Shown here piece by piece: positions 24,026 through 36,030 of a DNA stretch of 64,000 nucleotides. The stretch is from Sarcophilus harrisii. Taxonomy: Eukaryota > Chordata > Mammalia > Dasyuromorphia > Dasyuridae. A program made the position numbers and the translations under genes. The stretch's first letter is position 1; every line of letters starts with the position of its first letter. Location: contig NC_045431.1 in the NCBI RefSeq assembly GCF_902635505.1, forward strand, positions 19,499,001 through 19,563,000, read 5' to 3'. The notes beneath the pieces are model-generated. The model was not told the DNA's origin, did not search any database, and saw only the letters and a program-made list of their open reading frames with translations.

Positions 24026-24201
24026 CTTCCCCCCACGCCCCAAGGCAATTGGGGTTAAGTGACTTGCCCAAAGGCACACAGCTAGTAAGTGTTGAGACCA
24101 GATTTGAACTCAGGCCCTCCTGACTTCAGACACCTCCTGGGTGGGGTAAGACCAGCCCACCATAGGCTGGTGGTCTATCCACTGTACTATGTAGCTGCCC
24201 C
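24026..24201 (-). mobile_element. tRNA-derived marsupial SINE, antisense
   Basis: Read on plus, the SINE runs in reverse: 'ggcaattggggttaagtgac', 'ttgcccaaaggcacacagctag', 'tttgaactcaggccctcctgac', 'ggtctatccactgtacta' and 'gtagctgcccc' at 24191-24201. The last piece is the reverse complement of the GGGGCAGC head. About 30 extra bases (24137-24168) between the 'ccctcctgac' and 'ctatccactg' blocks form a partly self-complementary insert. Confidence 0.85.
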
Positions 24202-24204
24202 AAC

Positions 24205-25735
24205 ACAACTTTTAAATTTTTTAATTTAAAATTTTAAAATTGTCTTATGTGGAATCTAAAGCAATCTTTCCTAATGTAATGGAAGTAATTTCTTATTGTG
24301 CATTTTATGCTAAGTAACAGTTTTCAAAAGGATAGATTTCTTAAGGAGAAAAATGCTAGTTTTCTTCTATTAATTTGATATTTTTGTGAATGATTAAAAT
24401 TCATAGATATTACCTACCATTGTAATATGTTCACAAATCTCTGAATATATTGCAGTCTAAACAGAATCATTTGCCCTTGACCTATGTAAAAATCAACTTC
24501 ATATGCTAAACACTTTGTCTCTGTTTTTTCTTCCCTTATTAAATTCTAACAACCCCACATGTCTAACAATGCATATTGCATTTTCCATATGTGGGCAGAG
24601 GACATTTTTGCCATCAAGAGTTTGACATGTTATGTATCTTAGTTTTATTATACCAAGTATCGCAATGAAAGTGATACTGTACAAGACATCTGTTCCAAAG
24701 TAGTCATGGCAGATGGACCAAACAGGTGATCAAATGGATTGTTTATATAGAGAAGAAATATATGAAATACTACAATCTGATTTCAAATATTTAAAAGCCT
24801 GACAAATTTTCAAAATCAAAGAAGGGAAATACAGGGTTTCTGTGTCCTTCATAAGAAGATGCTAAACAATGGAAAATACAGTGTAGCTCTTGGTCTTATA
24901 TTCAATCCATTTTACTTAAAGAGTGTATTCAAAACAATCAATAAACGTTTGAAAACTTACTAGATTTTCAGTCTTTTTTATACAATAAAGACTAAGAGAA
25001 GGATTTTCTTAAGGCATGGGACATAATAGGAATAGGGAAAGAGAAGTAAGGCAGATCCTGGTGAATAATGAATATTTCCAATCTGAAGATAAGTTGGATA
25101 TTAATAGATACACTCTCATAGTAATGTTTGCACTCTACATCTATGACCAATAGAGCCCTTATCTCCAACAATCACTTCTTATGTAACAATGAGTAACTCT
25201 CAATTTCTTTGTCTGTAAGCTGTGATATCAGATAACTCAAAAGTTATTGCGAAAATTAGTAGTATAATGTATTTAAATGTTTCTTATATATGAAATATGA
25301 AAGAAAGAAAAATCTATGTTACCCAATATTATTATGGTCCTCCTATATATCATCTTAGCCCTTACAGAGTAAAGTGTTACCTTCTTCAAGAAGATAGATA
25401 AAATCATAACATAATTCTTTTTTCATTCTCTTTATTCCTTGATATGAGACTTCCAAATTTAGTTATAATTGTTTGCCGTTATGCTAATAAAGGCATTGAT
25501 GCATTCCAAAGTTTAGGGATATTTTAAAATAATGATCTTTACAATTAATTAGCTTTGCTAATAGTAGCAATATTCAATTTCTAATTTCAATATCCAATAT
25601 TTCTAATTGCTGTAATCATTTGGAATTACTCCTCTCTTCTACAGGATCATGAAAAAAAATCAGGCTTTTCATGTGTTCCCCTTAAAGATGTTGATGCTTT
25701 GATTTCTTCTTTTCTTTCCTCCCTTCTTGTTCCCT
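24205..25735. other. unassigned AT-rich sequence
   Basis: I see no recognisable gene, RNA or repeat. The minus-strand frame at 24499-24684 is short and without motif. Confidence 0.45.
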
Positions 25736-25739
25736 CTCT

Positions 25740-26295
25740 GCTCTCCCTTGTTGATCTCATCAGTCAATAACTTTTCTTAAGTTCTTATTATGTAGCAGAT
25801 ACTGTGCTAACTTATGATGATATAAAGAAATACAAAAGACTGCTGTAAAAAAAAAAAGCTCAAACACTTTGAGGGAGACAAGATACAAACAATTATGAAC
25901 AAAAATTATATACAATAAAAATTGGAAGCAATTTAAAGAGAGAAGCTATTAGAACTAAGGGGGAAAAAAGGGTAGAGAAAATTGTAGTATAGAAGGTGGG
26001 ATTTTAGCTGTGACAAGAAGCAAGCCAGAGAAGTCAGGAGGGAGAGACGAGGAGAGGAAGAATCCCAAGCAATGGAGGACAGCCAATAAAAATTGCCTGG
26101 AATCGGGAGGTCTTTTCCCAGAAACAGCAAGGAAGATGGTGTCACTGGATTTCTGAGTATGTGAATAGATATAAAGGATGAGAAGATGGGGAAGCCAAAT
26201 TAAGAAGGTTTTAAACATTAAACAGAATTTTATATTTGATCCTGGAGAAGAAAGGGAGAACCAAAAGAGTTTATTGAGTAGAAGGGTTGTGTGAT
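25740..26295 (-). mobile_element. L2 LINE 3' region, antisense
   Basis: On plus this reads as the reverse of the L2 3' end: 'tcaataacttttcttaagttcttattatgt' (degenerate 'tcaataagcatttattaag...'), 'actgtgctaa', 'gggagacaa..acaaacaatta', 'gaaggtgggattttagctg', 'aagccagagaagtcaggagg', 'ggaggacagcca', 'aacagcaaggaagatggtgtcactgga', and 'ttttatatttgatcctgga'. Nearly every step of the marsupial L2 3' region is present in order over about 550 bp. Confidence 0.75.
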
Positions 26296-26299
26296 ACCT

Positions 26300-26640
26300 T
26301 CACTTCAGTGGGTTTATTTATTATCTCTCTGCAGATAACTCCCAGATTTTATTGCTAGTTTATCATTAATCTAACCTTATTTTTCATCAAAACTTTTTTT
26401 GTACATATTTCCAAACAAGACCATCTTTTCCCTAAATGAAACTTTATCACCTCACACTAAATGACAATCTTCTGGTAGTTTACTGGGACTTAAGTTTTCC
26501 TCACCATAATCCATATTTTACTCAGTTGTCAAAAATGATTTTTTTAAAGCTTATATCTGACAATATCACTGTCTACCTAACAAACTCCAGTAGTTGCCTA
26601 TTCCCTATAGGAGCAAATAAAAGTGGATTTGTTTTTGTTA
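26300..26640 (+). mobile_element. L2 LINE ORF fragment, sense
   Basis: This begins near an RT-region phrase ('gcagataactcccagattt', the gatgattctcaaatct-type segment) and ends at 'aacaaactccagtagttgcctattccctataggagcaaata'. The latter is the sense version of sequence that appears reversed at 26230-26270. It is a second L2 copy abutting the antisense copy at 25740-26295. Confidence 0.6.
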
Positions 26641-27060
26641 CTTTCTTAATTAAAATGGGGAAGGGATTAGGAAAAAATGATGATCGAAAAAAATTCTAAA
26701 AGAAAATACTGTTCAATTTACTAAATTCTAGTCTAGTTCTCTTTAGTCAGTTTTTGTCTTTGCTCATAATTGGTTCTCTCCATCTGGATAGGGGCAGCAT
26801 TTTTCATCCTAACTTTTGGAATTTTGCTTGTTACAATATTAACCAGAATTCCTGAGTTTCAAAGATGTTGGTCTTTATAAAGTTATTGCTCTTATTGCAT
26901 AAATTATTCTCCTAATTTTGCTGACTTCATTCTAATTTACTTCATGCAACTTTTTCTAGGTGTTTAAATGCTATTATGAGATTTGAATTATGAATTGTGA
27001 AACAGTGAACTCCAAAGTATCCTAATTATAGATGACCCAAAGAACAGTGGAAAAAATTGA

Positions 27061-27446
27061 TGTGCCCAGATTTGCTCTCTGGAGGACCTCGGGAACATCT
27101 TAGAAGAGGAGTGAGAAGGCAAGACTTAAATAGATGGTTAAACATATAGTCTATTTATTCCAAATTCTCTCAACCCTATATACCCTAATACTCTTATATG
27201 ACCCTAGTACACTGGGCATGTGGGACCACATAAACAACTTGCTATTGTGTGCAGATGTCTCCTTGCCACTTGGTATCACTCTGCTTCAATTACAACACAG
27301 GTTGTCACTGCCCCCTGACTTCTCTGGAAGGCCTAGACCCCTTAGGGGAGATGGGGAGCTGAACCAGACACTGTCAGCATGTTTCCTCTGGGCTAGAGGG
27401 TCTTATAACTCATCCAGAGTTCCCCCACTATCTGTTGCCCTCTACA
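27061..27446 (-). mobile_element. solo LTR, family 2, minus strand
   Basis: A 386-bp GC-richer block reads TGTAGAGGGCAACAGATAG at its minus-strand start (27446) and ends ...CCAGAGAGCAAATCTGGGCACA at 27061. A TTATAAG box (about 27404-27410) and an AATAAA signal (about 27149-27155) are in LTR order. Both termini match the LTR at 10004-10391. An open frame on plus (27134-27469) is incidental. No internal region is present, so it is a solo LTR fossil of unidentified family. Confidence 0.7.
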
Positions 27447-27449
27447 AAA

Positions 27450-28695
27450 AGAATGAATGGTACAACTAATTATTTAGAATCATAATACTGAAAAAAATGT
27501 ATAAAATGTGACATCAAAAACAGATATAATCTGAAAATAATTTGATCCATTCATTTTCCAAAAGTAAAGATAACCAGTGGAAAATCTGAGTGTTATGCTT
27601 ATTTCTATGAAATATTTAAAACAGAGCATGAGCTCTGAAACACTTTGCAAATCTTTCATGGCATATTTTCTAAAGGATATGGAAAAGACTCAAACAGGAT
27701 AAGGAAGCATGAAGTGCTGTTGACTGAAATTATAAAGGAAGTACTGATATATGTGATATGATAGATCTGTTGAAACATCAAAATAATTAATCTATTGCTA
27801 TCCAATATTGTCTGACAGCTTCCAGTGGAACCTAGAATTGGTTTAGATAAAGACAAGGACAGGTATGACTGGTAATTATTTAGATAGTACAAAAATCCCA
27901 TGTACTAGAACATTACTTTCAAGGCTGATCCGTAATAAATAAACTAAATATATCTGGACCCTAAAAAGTAAATACAGAAAGTTTTAATTCCTATCTTAAT
28001 TCCTCTAAGAGAAAGTACCTTTGAATAGTCCTTATTGTTATTGAAGGAAGATATGAGGAAAAAAAGGTTTTGTGTAAGTCATTCTTATTTTCTAGAATAC
28101 AGAAGTCTGTGTCCCACTACCAATCACAAATAAGATCTTGGTGAGGAAGTCATTTTAGGTGATTCTCATAGACTATTACAATCTTTTTATGTCTACTCTT
28201 CAACTCAACTTCTATCTTTCAACAGATAATCTTACTTCCTGCTTTATTAAGACTGAAAATCTGTGGGTTAATACATTGGTCCTTTCTATCTTTTCACTTA
28301 ATCCCTTAATGTTCTCATACAACAACATATGTTCAGAACAAAGGTTATAGGTCCTTAAGATGATGTCATATAAACTTTGTGTGAAGGAAATGAGTATATT
28401 TAGCATAGAGGAGGTGGGAAGGAGCATTTGAAGGTCTGATAACAATATGATAGTCACCAGGAAATACTGCTGATCTGTCATATGGAACAGATATTTGATT
28501 ATTGCTGTTTTCTCAGTCTCCCAGGAAAAAACTATTGGCAATTGGTAGAAGTTACAAAAATCAAATTAGTCTTTCTTGGAGGTATGCATCCCTCTTATTA
28601 GAGGTTGTAATGTTTAGATTTTTTAATGGATTTTGTATAATCTTTTCACCTGCAAGTACAGGATGAAAAGAAAGGTTCTTGAAGTCCCTCCCAAA
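27450..28695. other. unassigned AT-rich sequence
   Basis: No gene or repeat family recognised. Opposing short frames around 28159-28541 have no motif and overlap each other. Confidence 0.4.
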
Positions 28696-28789
28696 TTATC
28701 CATTGTGAATGAGGAAAGACACCACGAGTTATGTATTTTGACCATAGCATCTAGTATGGAATATATGAGATACAGAGTAAGTAGGACCT

Positions 28790-29105
28790 TGATTGTCTAA
28801 GACATTGAATGTTGGTTCTGATAAAATAGGTTTTGAGCAAAGAATAACATGTGATAGATAAAATACAGAATGTGGAAAAGTAAAATTGGAGAAGGCTTAA
28901 GAAGATTAGATTGATGATTAGAATCGTCCAGGTGAGAAGGGTAGAGGGCTTGAACTTCCATGGTTACAGTAAGACAGAAAAAAAGAGTGGTAAAAATTGG
29001 GGAAAAGTATTATTGGGATGAGGGATGAGGAAGAATATGGATAGAAAGAGACAAGTCAAAGATTCTATATTTTCCAAACTCTGAGATTAGAAAGATCGTG
29101 CCATT
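28790..29105 (-). mobile_element. L2 LINE fragment, antisense
   Basis: Read on plus, the phrases 'aggttttgagcaaagaataacatg', 'gattagaatcgtccaggtgagaag', 'agagggcttgaact' and 'agagacaagtcaaag' follow the reversed L2 ORF order ('ttgagcaggggagtgacatgg ... tgcaatagtccaggcgagaag ... gagggcctgaac'). It is diverged. Confidence 0.6.
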
Positions 29106-29139
29106 GTCAACACAAAAACATTGGGGATGAAAGTAAACT

Positions 29140-30600
29140 TTTTTTTTTTTTAGCAAATATGTATTCAGATGGACAAGAAGTCAGTCATCAAAGGAGAAGT
29201 GAAACATTCTAATGGTCCTCAAAAAGGTAATCATCCTCCATTAAATTTTACTCTAAAGTTTCAGGCAGAACAGCAGCTAGTTATCACTAATAGCAAATCC
29301 TAGAGTTAAATACTTTGAGAATCATCTTGATCCCCAGAGAAGAATTGCTACAAGATGTTCCCTACGTGCATGTGGTGTATGAACACCCTTAGTGAATTGG
29401 GTAGCAAGTGGTTCTTAATTTGACATTTTTAAAATTACATTTTTATAACTTCATTTCAATAATTTTGGCAATTTCATATAGCTTATTTTATGTTTTTAAA
29501 AAACTTATACTGAGAAGGGATTCCAAAGTTTAAGTAGGTCTCAAGAAAGATTAAGAACAACTACCATCTAAGACAATCCCAATGAATTTTGACTAGAAAA
29601 CTCCATCTACATCCAGAAAAAGAGCTATGAATATTAAATGTAAATCCAGATATATTATATTCACATCTTTAGTCTGTCTTTTTTTCCTCTCCTGTAGTTT
29701 CCCTTTTTGTTCTTATTTTTCCTCTACTACCATGATTCATAAAAAATTAAATGTTTTAAACGTTTATACAGTGTATAACTACAAAAAAATAAAGCAATTC
29801 ATAAAGAAAAAAAATCATGGAAAAAAAAACAACAGATATTGTACATTCTCAAAGATACACTTCTGCAAATCCATTAATAATACCTGTCCCCTTAGAATTC
29901 CTTCCCTGCATCATGGAATTTGATGTATGGAATATAAATCACTGCATACCAAGAAAGATAACATTTATGGGAAAATGTTATGTTTTTTTTTTCTTCTAAA
30001 CAATATAAAGCGATATTCAATCCATAACCTAGTATGACATCTTTCATTATGAGGCAAGATTTCCACTCATCAGATTCAAACAAACATTATAAAGTTAAGA
30101 CTCCTTGAAAATTTCTCAGTTTATCCTTAAAACAATCTAGATATATGCATATATATTTATATAGCTATAACTATGAAATACTTTGCACATGTAGTTATAG
30201 CTGGAATAGTCCACTTAACCCTTCCTTCATGTAAATTAGTCATAATACCTTTTAAAGAGGGGGGGAAAAAATGCTATCTTGGTTGCCACAAGATGCTAAA
30301 CACTTTCACTGTCACCTTTTCTACCTCTTCCACTGAGTATAAAATAAGAGGAGTTTCAGGTTTTCTTTTAGTTCTTTCTTGGTAAGCTACTAGAGCTTTA
30401 TATTCAGTTGAATTCCCACAAGGTATCCTCAGTATCTTTGTTGATTATTTTCCTTTTGCTATAGTTCAGTAAATATTCTCAACTGTGGAAATACTTAATT
30501 TTGTCTAATATTGAAGTTAAATTACCATAAGATTATACATACATTAGTTCTCTTCATTTAATAGATTTATTTAGTGATAACTCTTCATCACACCATAGAT
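29140..30600. other. unassigned AT-rich sequence
   Basis: There are short homopolymer A and T tracts (29140-29152, 29820-29828, 29985-29992). No gene or repeat family is recognised. Confidence 0.4.
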
Positions 30601-30604
30601 AACT

Positions 30605-30770
30605 GTCCATGGGATTTTCTTGGCAAAGTATTAGAGTGGTTTGACATTTCCTGCCTCAGTGGGTTAAGGAAAACAGAACTCCCTAAGGCCACAGTTAGTA
30701 TCATCAGTGATCAGATTTGAAACCTTGGGACACCAGGCCCAGAATTATGAAACTGTACATGTATCATATT
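30605..30770 (-). mobile_element. MAR1-type SINE with RTE-like tail, antisense
   Basis: On plus it opens 'catgggattttcttggcaaagta' and 'gagtggtttgacatttcct', the reverse of the RTE-derived SINE tail. Next come 'gggttaaggaaa', 'cacagttagta', 'atttgaaacc' and 'ccaggcccagaattatgaaactgtac', the reversed tRNA-like head. Substitutions are frequent. Confidence 0.75.
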
Positions 30771-30774
30771 AGCC

Positions 30775-32760
30775 TGTTGATATGACTTCTTTTCTTCCAA
30801 AACAATACCATGAAAAAAGTTCCTTGCATGACTGCAACTAAGAGTCCCAGGAAAAAAATAATTTGCTTATCCTCTCATTAGACAGAACAGGGTGGTCGGT
30901 ACTGGGACATTTGTCAACTGCTGAGTAAAATACAGTAACATGAAATCACACATTTTCTGGACATGATTAATATGCAGTTATTCTGGTTTTTGTGCTTCCT
31001 GGTTGGAAAGGTTTTGCTTTTCGCACTCCACTCCCACCTCCTTCTACTGCTATGAAAGGAGAGTTGATTATTTTTAGATTAAAAAAAGGGAAAAAAATGA
31101 GGATTATTAAAGCATTTTTTAAAAAATTCAGAAAAGACAAAAACAATCTTTGAAAGATGTTTTATTATTGTTTGTGTTTTTTTAAAGCTACAGTATTTTC
31201 TTCCATCTCTTTAAAGAAAATATTTTAACTTGCACCCTATTAAAAGTTAAACAGATCCATTTTTTGGCTTTAATAACTCAAGAATGACAAACCACTTTTT
31301 TTCTTCCCCCTCCTCATGAATTTTCCAGTAGTTAATAAGTGGCTGTTTTCCCAACAGGGATAAAAGACTAAAAAGTGTTAGAGAAAAGTAGATATATTCT
31401 ATATATGGAGCTGACCATGAGGAAAGATCTCTTGACACTGAACCCTCAGCCTGAGGTCTAATTGGCCCTTCTCCCTATGAAGTGTGGATAGGGGAATGCT
31501 TTGCTTTTCTAAAGAGACAGGCATCCTTCTCCCTCACTGACAAACCAAGAGGCATAAGGTTGTTAGACAACATTAAAGTAGATTTAGTATCACAGTTCAA
31601 AGAAACTCACCACTATTTGCTGACCTTTCCATCACGGCATTAGTTTGCTTAGCAGAGTTGAAACCATATTTTTTCTAGTTTAGGGCACATTTATAAGAAT
31701 CATGTTGCACAGACATATACCACAAATGGTTCAATCCATTAAAGCTTAGTAGACAATTTTTTTATATAACATTCACCATTGATAGATTGCAGTCTACTCC
31801 TGCAGATGTGATGGGAAGTACACTTCAAGATCCTGACTTGGCTTTTTGAAGACATGACCATTTCCATGATCTACAGCATGCAAAGTTATTGTCCACTTGC
31901 CCTTCTCCGACTCCCAAATGAACCATAACGTTCAGTTCAACCTTCTTTTTCACAAGATTTCAGAAGCATGCTGTCCTTCAGACATTACTACTCCAAGTGT
32001 TGTCATCAAGTTAAATGCCATCAATGAGAGGCTGTAGCCTAACCTAGTGTAACTCTTAGGAAAATGCAAGAATCTGCTCAAGAATCTCAAACTTTCCTTG
32101 GATCTAGGCAAAGAATACTTCAAGACATCTGGCTAGCAAGTTCTTGGCTTCGGTGGCTCGATATTAGCACAAAGAAGCAGAAAAGTAATGGCATGCAGTG
32201 AGCATGCTGGCCACTAATATAATAATAATTTTTAAAATCCCCAGGGTCTTTAAAATTAATGTTATTTTTTGTTTGGTTAGTTTAAACATAGCTTTAGAGG
32301 CAAGGCACTTTTTTTTTCAAAATGTGGATAATCTTGTTTTTATAGCTAAAAAAAAAAAAAAAAAAATCAGTCTATGGCTATGTAATTACTGTCAGAATGA
32401 ACCAAAGGCCTCTAGGACAAAGGTCATAGGGTTGCTCTTTTAGGAATTAAGTCAGAAGAGTTGCTATTTTGATCCATGAAACATTTTACAAAGAAGAGCT
32501 GGTTTGACCCAATTTGTTGCCATCTTTCTTCAAAGTCTGGAAATCCCCTTTCACCTTGCATAGGGTGCTGAACCTGGTAGATAAAGAAAATATTAAGCTG
32601 TAATCTTGCTGTATGAACCAATTTATGAGGAATATAAATTTATGAAGATACTATAAAGGGCCTTAGCAAAGCCAAGTGTATCAATAATTTATCTACTTTT
32701 AGTTGTCCAAATAAGGCTTTACAATAATCAGACATAATAGGGCCATATTGTCTCCATTGT
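30775..32760. other. unassigned sequence, no repeat recognised
   Basis: This is a long repeat-poor stretch apart from an A19 run near 32349-32367. I tested 31790-32170 by eye in several frames for protein similarity and found none that holds. A minus frame at 32424-32621 begins after a pyrimidine-AG context but is too short and unrecognised to call an exon. Confidence 0.4.
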
Positions 32761-32765
32761 CAAGG

Positions 32766-32985
32766 CCCAATGGGTAGAATTTTGGGCTGGAGTCAGTAAA
32801 ACTTCAGTTTCAATTTGGTTTTAGATACTGGTAGTCTATGACAATAAACAAAACACTTAATTCCTTAACTGTAAATATGAGTATAACAAAAGCACCTTTC
32901 TTCCAGGGTTAGTGAGGACAAATGAAATAATATTTGTATAGAAATTAATGCATTGTTTGGCATATATTAGCTCCTCTTGTTAAAA
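32766..32985 (+). mobile_element. THER1/MIR-like CORE-SINE, sense
   Basis: The blocks 'gggctggagtcag', 'aacttcagtttcaatttgg', 'aacacttaattccttaactgtaaatatgag', 'ttccagggttagtgagga', 'aaatgaaataatatttgtatag' and 'ggcatatattagctcct' follow the THER1/MIR order from head to 3' end. Confidence 0.7.
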
Positions 32986-32989
32986 ATAT

Positions 32990-34090
32990 TGAGACCAGCA
33001 ACCATATTTTGAGACATACCAACCTCAAAGTCCAATGGAAGTGTATGCTTTATGTATCTCACCCAGTCTTGAGCCTAGAAAATATGTACAAAGACACTGT
33101 TTATAAAACCCCCTAGTTAGGAGAACTCGTGAGAATGGCTTGTAGTGTCTCAGTCCTTCCTCTCCTCCAGATGTATTGGATGGTGCTCGCATTCTCATGG
33201 TATATATCTGCTACTTTTCTATAGGCTCTAGAATCTCTCCATTCACCTAGATGCCATTGCTACCTCTCATGTGAGGGTTTAATCACATCATCATAGCAAT
33301 AGTGGTAGTCAAAGCCCTAGAAGGTTAGCCCCACTTCAATGATTAAAAAAAGTCCTTTTGTGAATTCTTATTCTGCCCAGCCCCAAATTGCACAAATTAT
33401 GATTTCATATTGAGATACTCACTTATGCCCTCCTCTTTTGTTATATTGATACCCCAATAGGACCACATCCTTTTGAAAGAAATACTCCCGATACTCAAAC
33501 AAGCTTAAGACCCTGTTGCAAATTTCCTATTATTTTAAAGGATAGGGTTGAGGAAGGAAAGCTGTGTATTTCTATCTGATTCAGGTTTTTGCCAGTACAT
33601 TTGTGCCATCTCCTACCCCCAAGTTTTCCACACCGAAGCCTATAAAAAGAGAAAAAGATATAAGGTGTGTTTCTAAAGTTCCAAAAAAGTTGAAATCTTA
33701 ATAACTTTCCCTTAAAATAATCAGTAGCTCTGAGTTTGACTATTACCTGATTATCTCGTTCAGAGAGGTCCTTCAAAAATTTCAAGGAACCTCAAATACA
33801 CTCATAAAAGAGCTCACATGTACCACACATTGCCACAGATTCCACATCTGGCCAGGGCAGAATCCTCTCACATCCCTTTTTACTAAACTTTCCTAAAATG
33901 TAATACGATGAGTAGAGTTCTGGGTAATAATCAGTAAGACAAGTAAAGATAAACCCTCCCTTAAATACTATGGAAGCCACTCCATCCTTTCTCTATTTAG
34001 CAATTGCTAACACCTGTGACCTGCGCCACAGGTGAACAAATAAAGCACAAAGTTATCTTCAGTTTTTAAGTTGCTTATGGGTTGAAGAAA
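32990..34090. other. unassigned sequence
   Basis: No gene or repeat family is recognised. Minus-strand frames at 33495-33785 and 33792-33980 lack recognisable domains. Confidence 0.4.
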
Positions 34091-34099
34091 AATTATCGT

Positions 34100-34560
34100 A
34101 GATGAGCATCTGGAAAGGCAGAAGAAGAACCAGTGGGTTCGGTGGGTAGAAATCAAGATAATTTCAAGGGAAGAGAATGGTCTACAATAGCAAATGCTGC
34201 CTAAATCAAAAAAGGTAAATGGAGCTAAGGCCTTTCCCATGAGGAGGCCCCTGATGATTTTAGAATACATTTCATGTAGAGTAACTGGTATAGAGAGAAA
34301 TCAAATTGCGATGGATTTTTAAAATAACACTTTTTAATGGAATGTGTAGGTGGCAATGGAAGTGGAACTTCAAGTACAAACTCCTGTTTTGTTTGTAGAA
34401 CTTTAGCTGTAAAAGGAAAGAAAGGTAACTGATGGATCAGATGGATTGGGCAGGTGTGGGAAAGGGAAATTGTTTTTGTTGTGTTTGTTTGAAGTGAAAA
34501 GCGGAGATGTTCTTTTAAGCTGAAGGGAAGTAGCCAGTGGAGGAAAAATAATTATTCTAA
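34100..34560 (-). mobile_element. L2 LINE RT-region fragment, antisense
   Basis: Read on plus, 'gggaagagaatggtctacaatagcaaatgctgcctaaatcaa', 'aggcctttcccatgagga', 'aaatggaagtggaa', 'tttagctgtaaaaggaaagaaa', 'ggtgtgggaaaggg' and 'gctgaagggaagtagccagtgg' follow the reversed L2 ORF. Confidence 0.6.
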
Positions 34561-34809
34561 ACACACCAGAGAGTATGAATTATTGAGAGGATGAAGTCAC
34601 ACAGAAGATCATATGACGATTATTCTAGTGAATAACTGAAGTGTCCATTTGGTACAAGTTTTCCACTATTTTAAAAAAGCAGCAAAACTGACTAGAAAAA
34701 AATTTCTTCATTATTTTTAAACTTTAATGCAAGGTCATGAAAAATTATTTATTCCATCATATGAGATATTGCTGCTCTCTCACAAATTTGCTTATTTGAT
34801 TCCTGGACA

Positions 34810-34912
34810 AGAGAGGGGTTTTGGAACTTGCCTAGTTTCACAGAAGCATCTTGTGTCAAAGGTCTCCTTTGAACCAAGTTTTCATTTTCTCCCAACCCAT
34901 TATAGAAAGCTG
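34810..34912 (-). mobile_element. degenerate SINE, antisense
   Basis: The order 'ggggttttggaacttgcctagtttcacag', 'gtcaaaggtctcctttgaacc' and 'cccaacccattatag' resembles the reversed tRNA-SINE body ('ggttaagtgacttgcccaggg...', 'tttgaacc', 'ctatccactg'). It is weak. Confidence 0.35.
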
Positions 34913-34964
34913 ATTCTTGAAAAGATACTTCCTATTAGAATACATTGAATTTCACATGAAGTGA

Positions 34965-35800
34965 CTATGGTTGCTTTTATATTCAACCAAATTCAGACCT
35001 TTAAACACTTTCACTGAACATCAGGCTTGTTAGCACTTCTTTGGGCTTGAAGTATAGGCATACGACATTTGTTTGTCTTTTTATTATTCCTTGTGAAAAA
35101 GTTTGTGAGCTCCATTATGTCCCGGCTTTGTTCTTTCCATGCCATTGATTTCCTTTCTGTGGATCCAATTGAGCTTGAAGCTTTCTTACTTGCATTTGTT
35201 TTCTGTTTGTCATTAATAGTATCGGTGGTATTGTTTTTACTCTGAAAATAAAAGATAATGTAATTACTAAATTGTTAAAAACTGTTTTTAAAAAACCCAA
35301 GAAAGTAAGTTTGAGAGAGATGGTAGAAAACTGGGCAGGGGGAGAAGGAATAGAAGGAGAATGTAGGTATTCGGGTGGGACAAGGAAGTAGAATCTCGTC
35401 CTTTTTTAGGTTTTATCTATAAAGTGAATAGTAAATAAGATATTTGGAAATTTTTAATATTTGATTTGTGGTATTGAGGATGCTGAATTTTTCAGTCAGA
35501 ATTATGATAACAGGCAAAATGAACTGGTCTCAATGATGAAAGAATATTCAAATTCAGATTTTCAAATACAGATAGTATTCAACACATTTTCATAGAAAAG
35601 AGGAAATTTATTAATTATATTGTGTAAAATATCATAGTGATCCTTTAAGGTAATTTCAATTCAGATTCAAGAATGCAAAGAATTATTACTCAAAAGGGTA
35701 TTACTATTATATATATAAAGAATTTGGCCTTAATTCTTAACAGAAACTCAAATAAACTTTAAACTGAACTCACAGGGAGAAGATGCATCTTAACAGGCAT
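34965..35800. other. unassigned AT-rich sequence
   Basis: Nothing recognisable apart from ordinary AT-rich DNA. Confidence 0.4.
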
Positions 35801-35809
35801 TCTCTTTGT

Positions 35810-36030
35810 ATGTGTATGTCTGTGTGTGTGTGTCTGTCTGTCTGTGTCTTTGCCCATGTGTCTCTGCATGTACTGTCAGTTAGTGTGTGTATGTGTCTCA
35901 GTGCATCTCTGCCTCTGTTTGTGTCTCTACCTACCCGCCCATCTCATTTTTCTTCTATGTCTCTGTCTCTCTGTCTGTCTCTCTCTATCTCACTCTTCCT
36001 CTCTCTCACTCCTCCTCTATCTTTCCGTCG
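35810..36030. repeat. GT/CTGT/CT-rich compound microsatellite
   Basis: A GT run grades into CTGT and then into long C/T-rich imperfect repeats. The three overlapping plus-strand frames here are low-complexity by-products (Cys/Val/Ser/Leu-rich) and not genes. Confidence 0.85.

Noticed and set aside
27134-27469. A 111-codon plus-strand frame with apparently normal composition
   Set aside because: It runs antisense through a solo LTR and matches no protein I know.
31790-32170. A stretch that seemed to give a protein-like reading on the minus strand
   Set aside because: No frame stays open and a suspected peptidase similarity did not extend beyond a few residues.
32424-32621. Minus-strand frame preceded by a pyrimidine-AG context, considered as an exon
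   Set aside because: The acceptor context is weak, no donor or neighbouring exon was found, and the peptide is not recognised.
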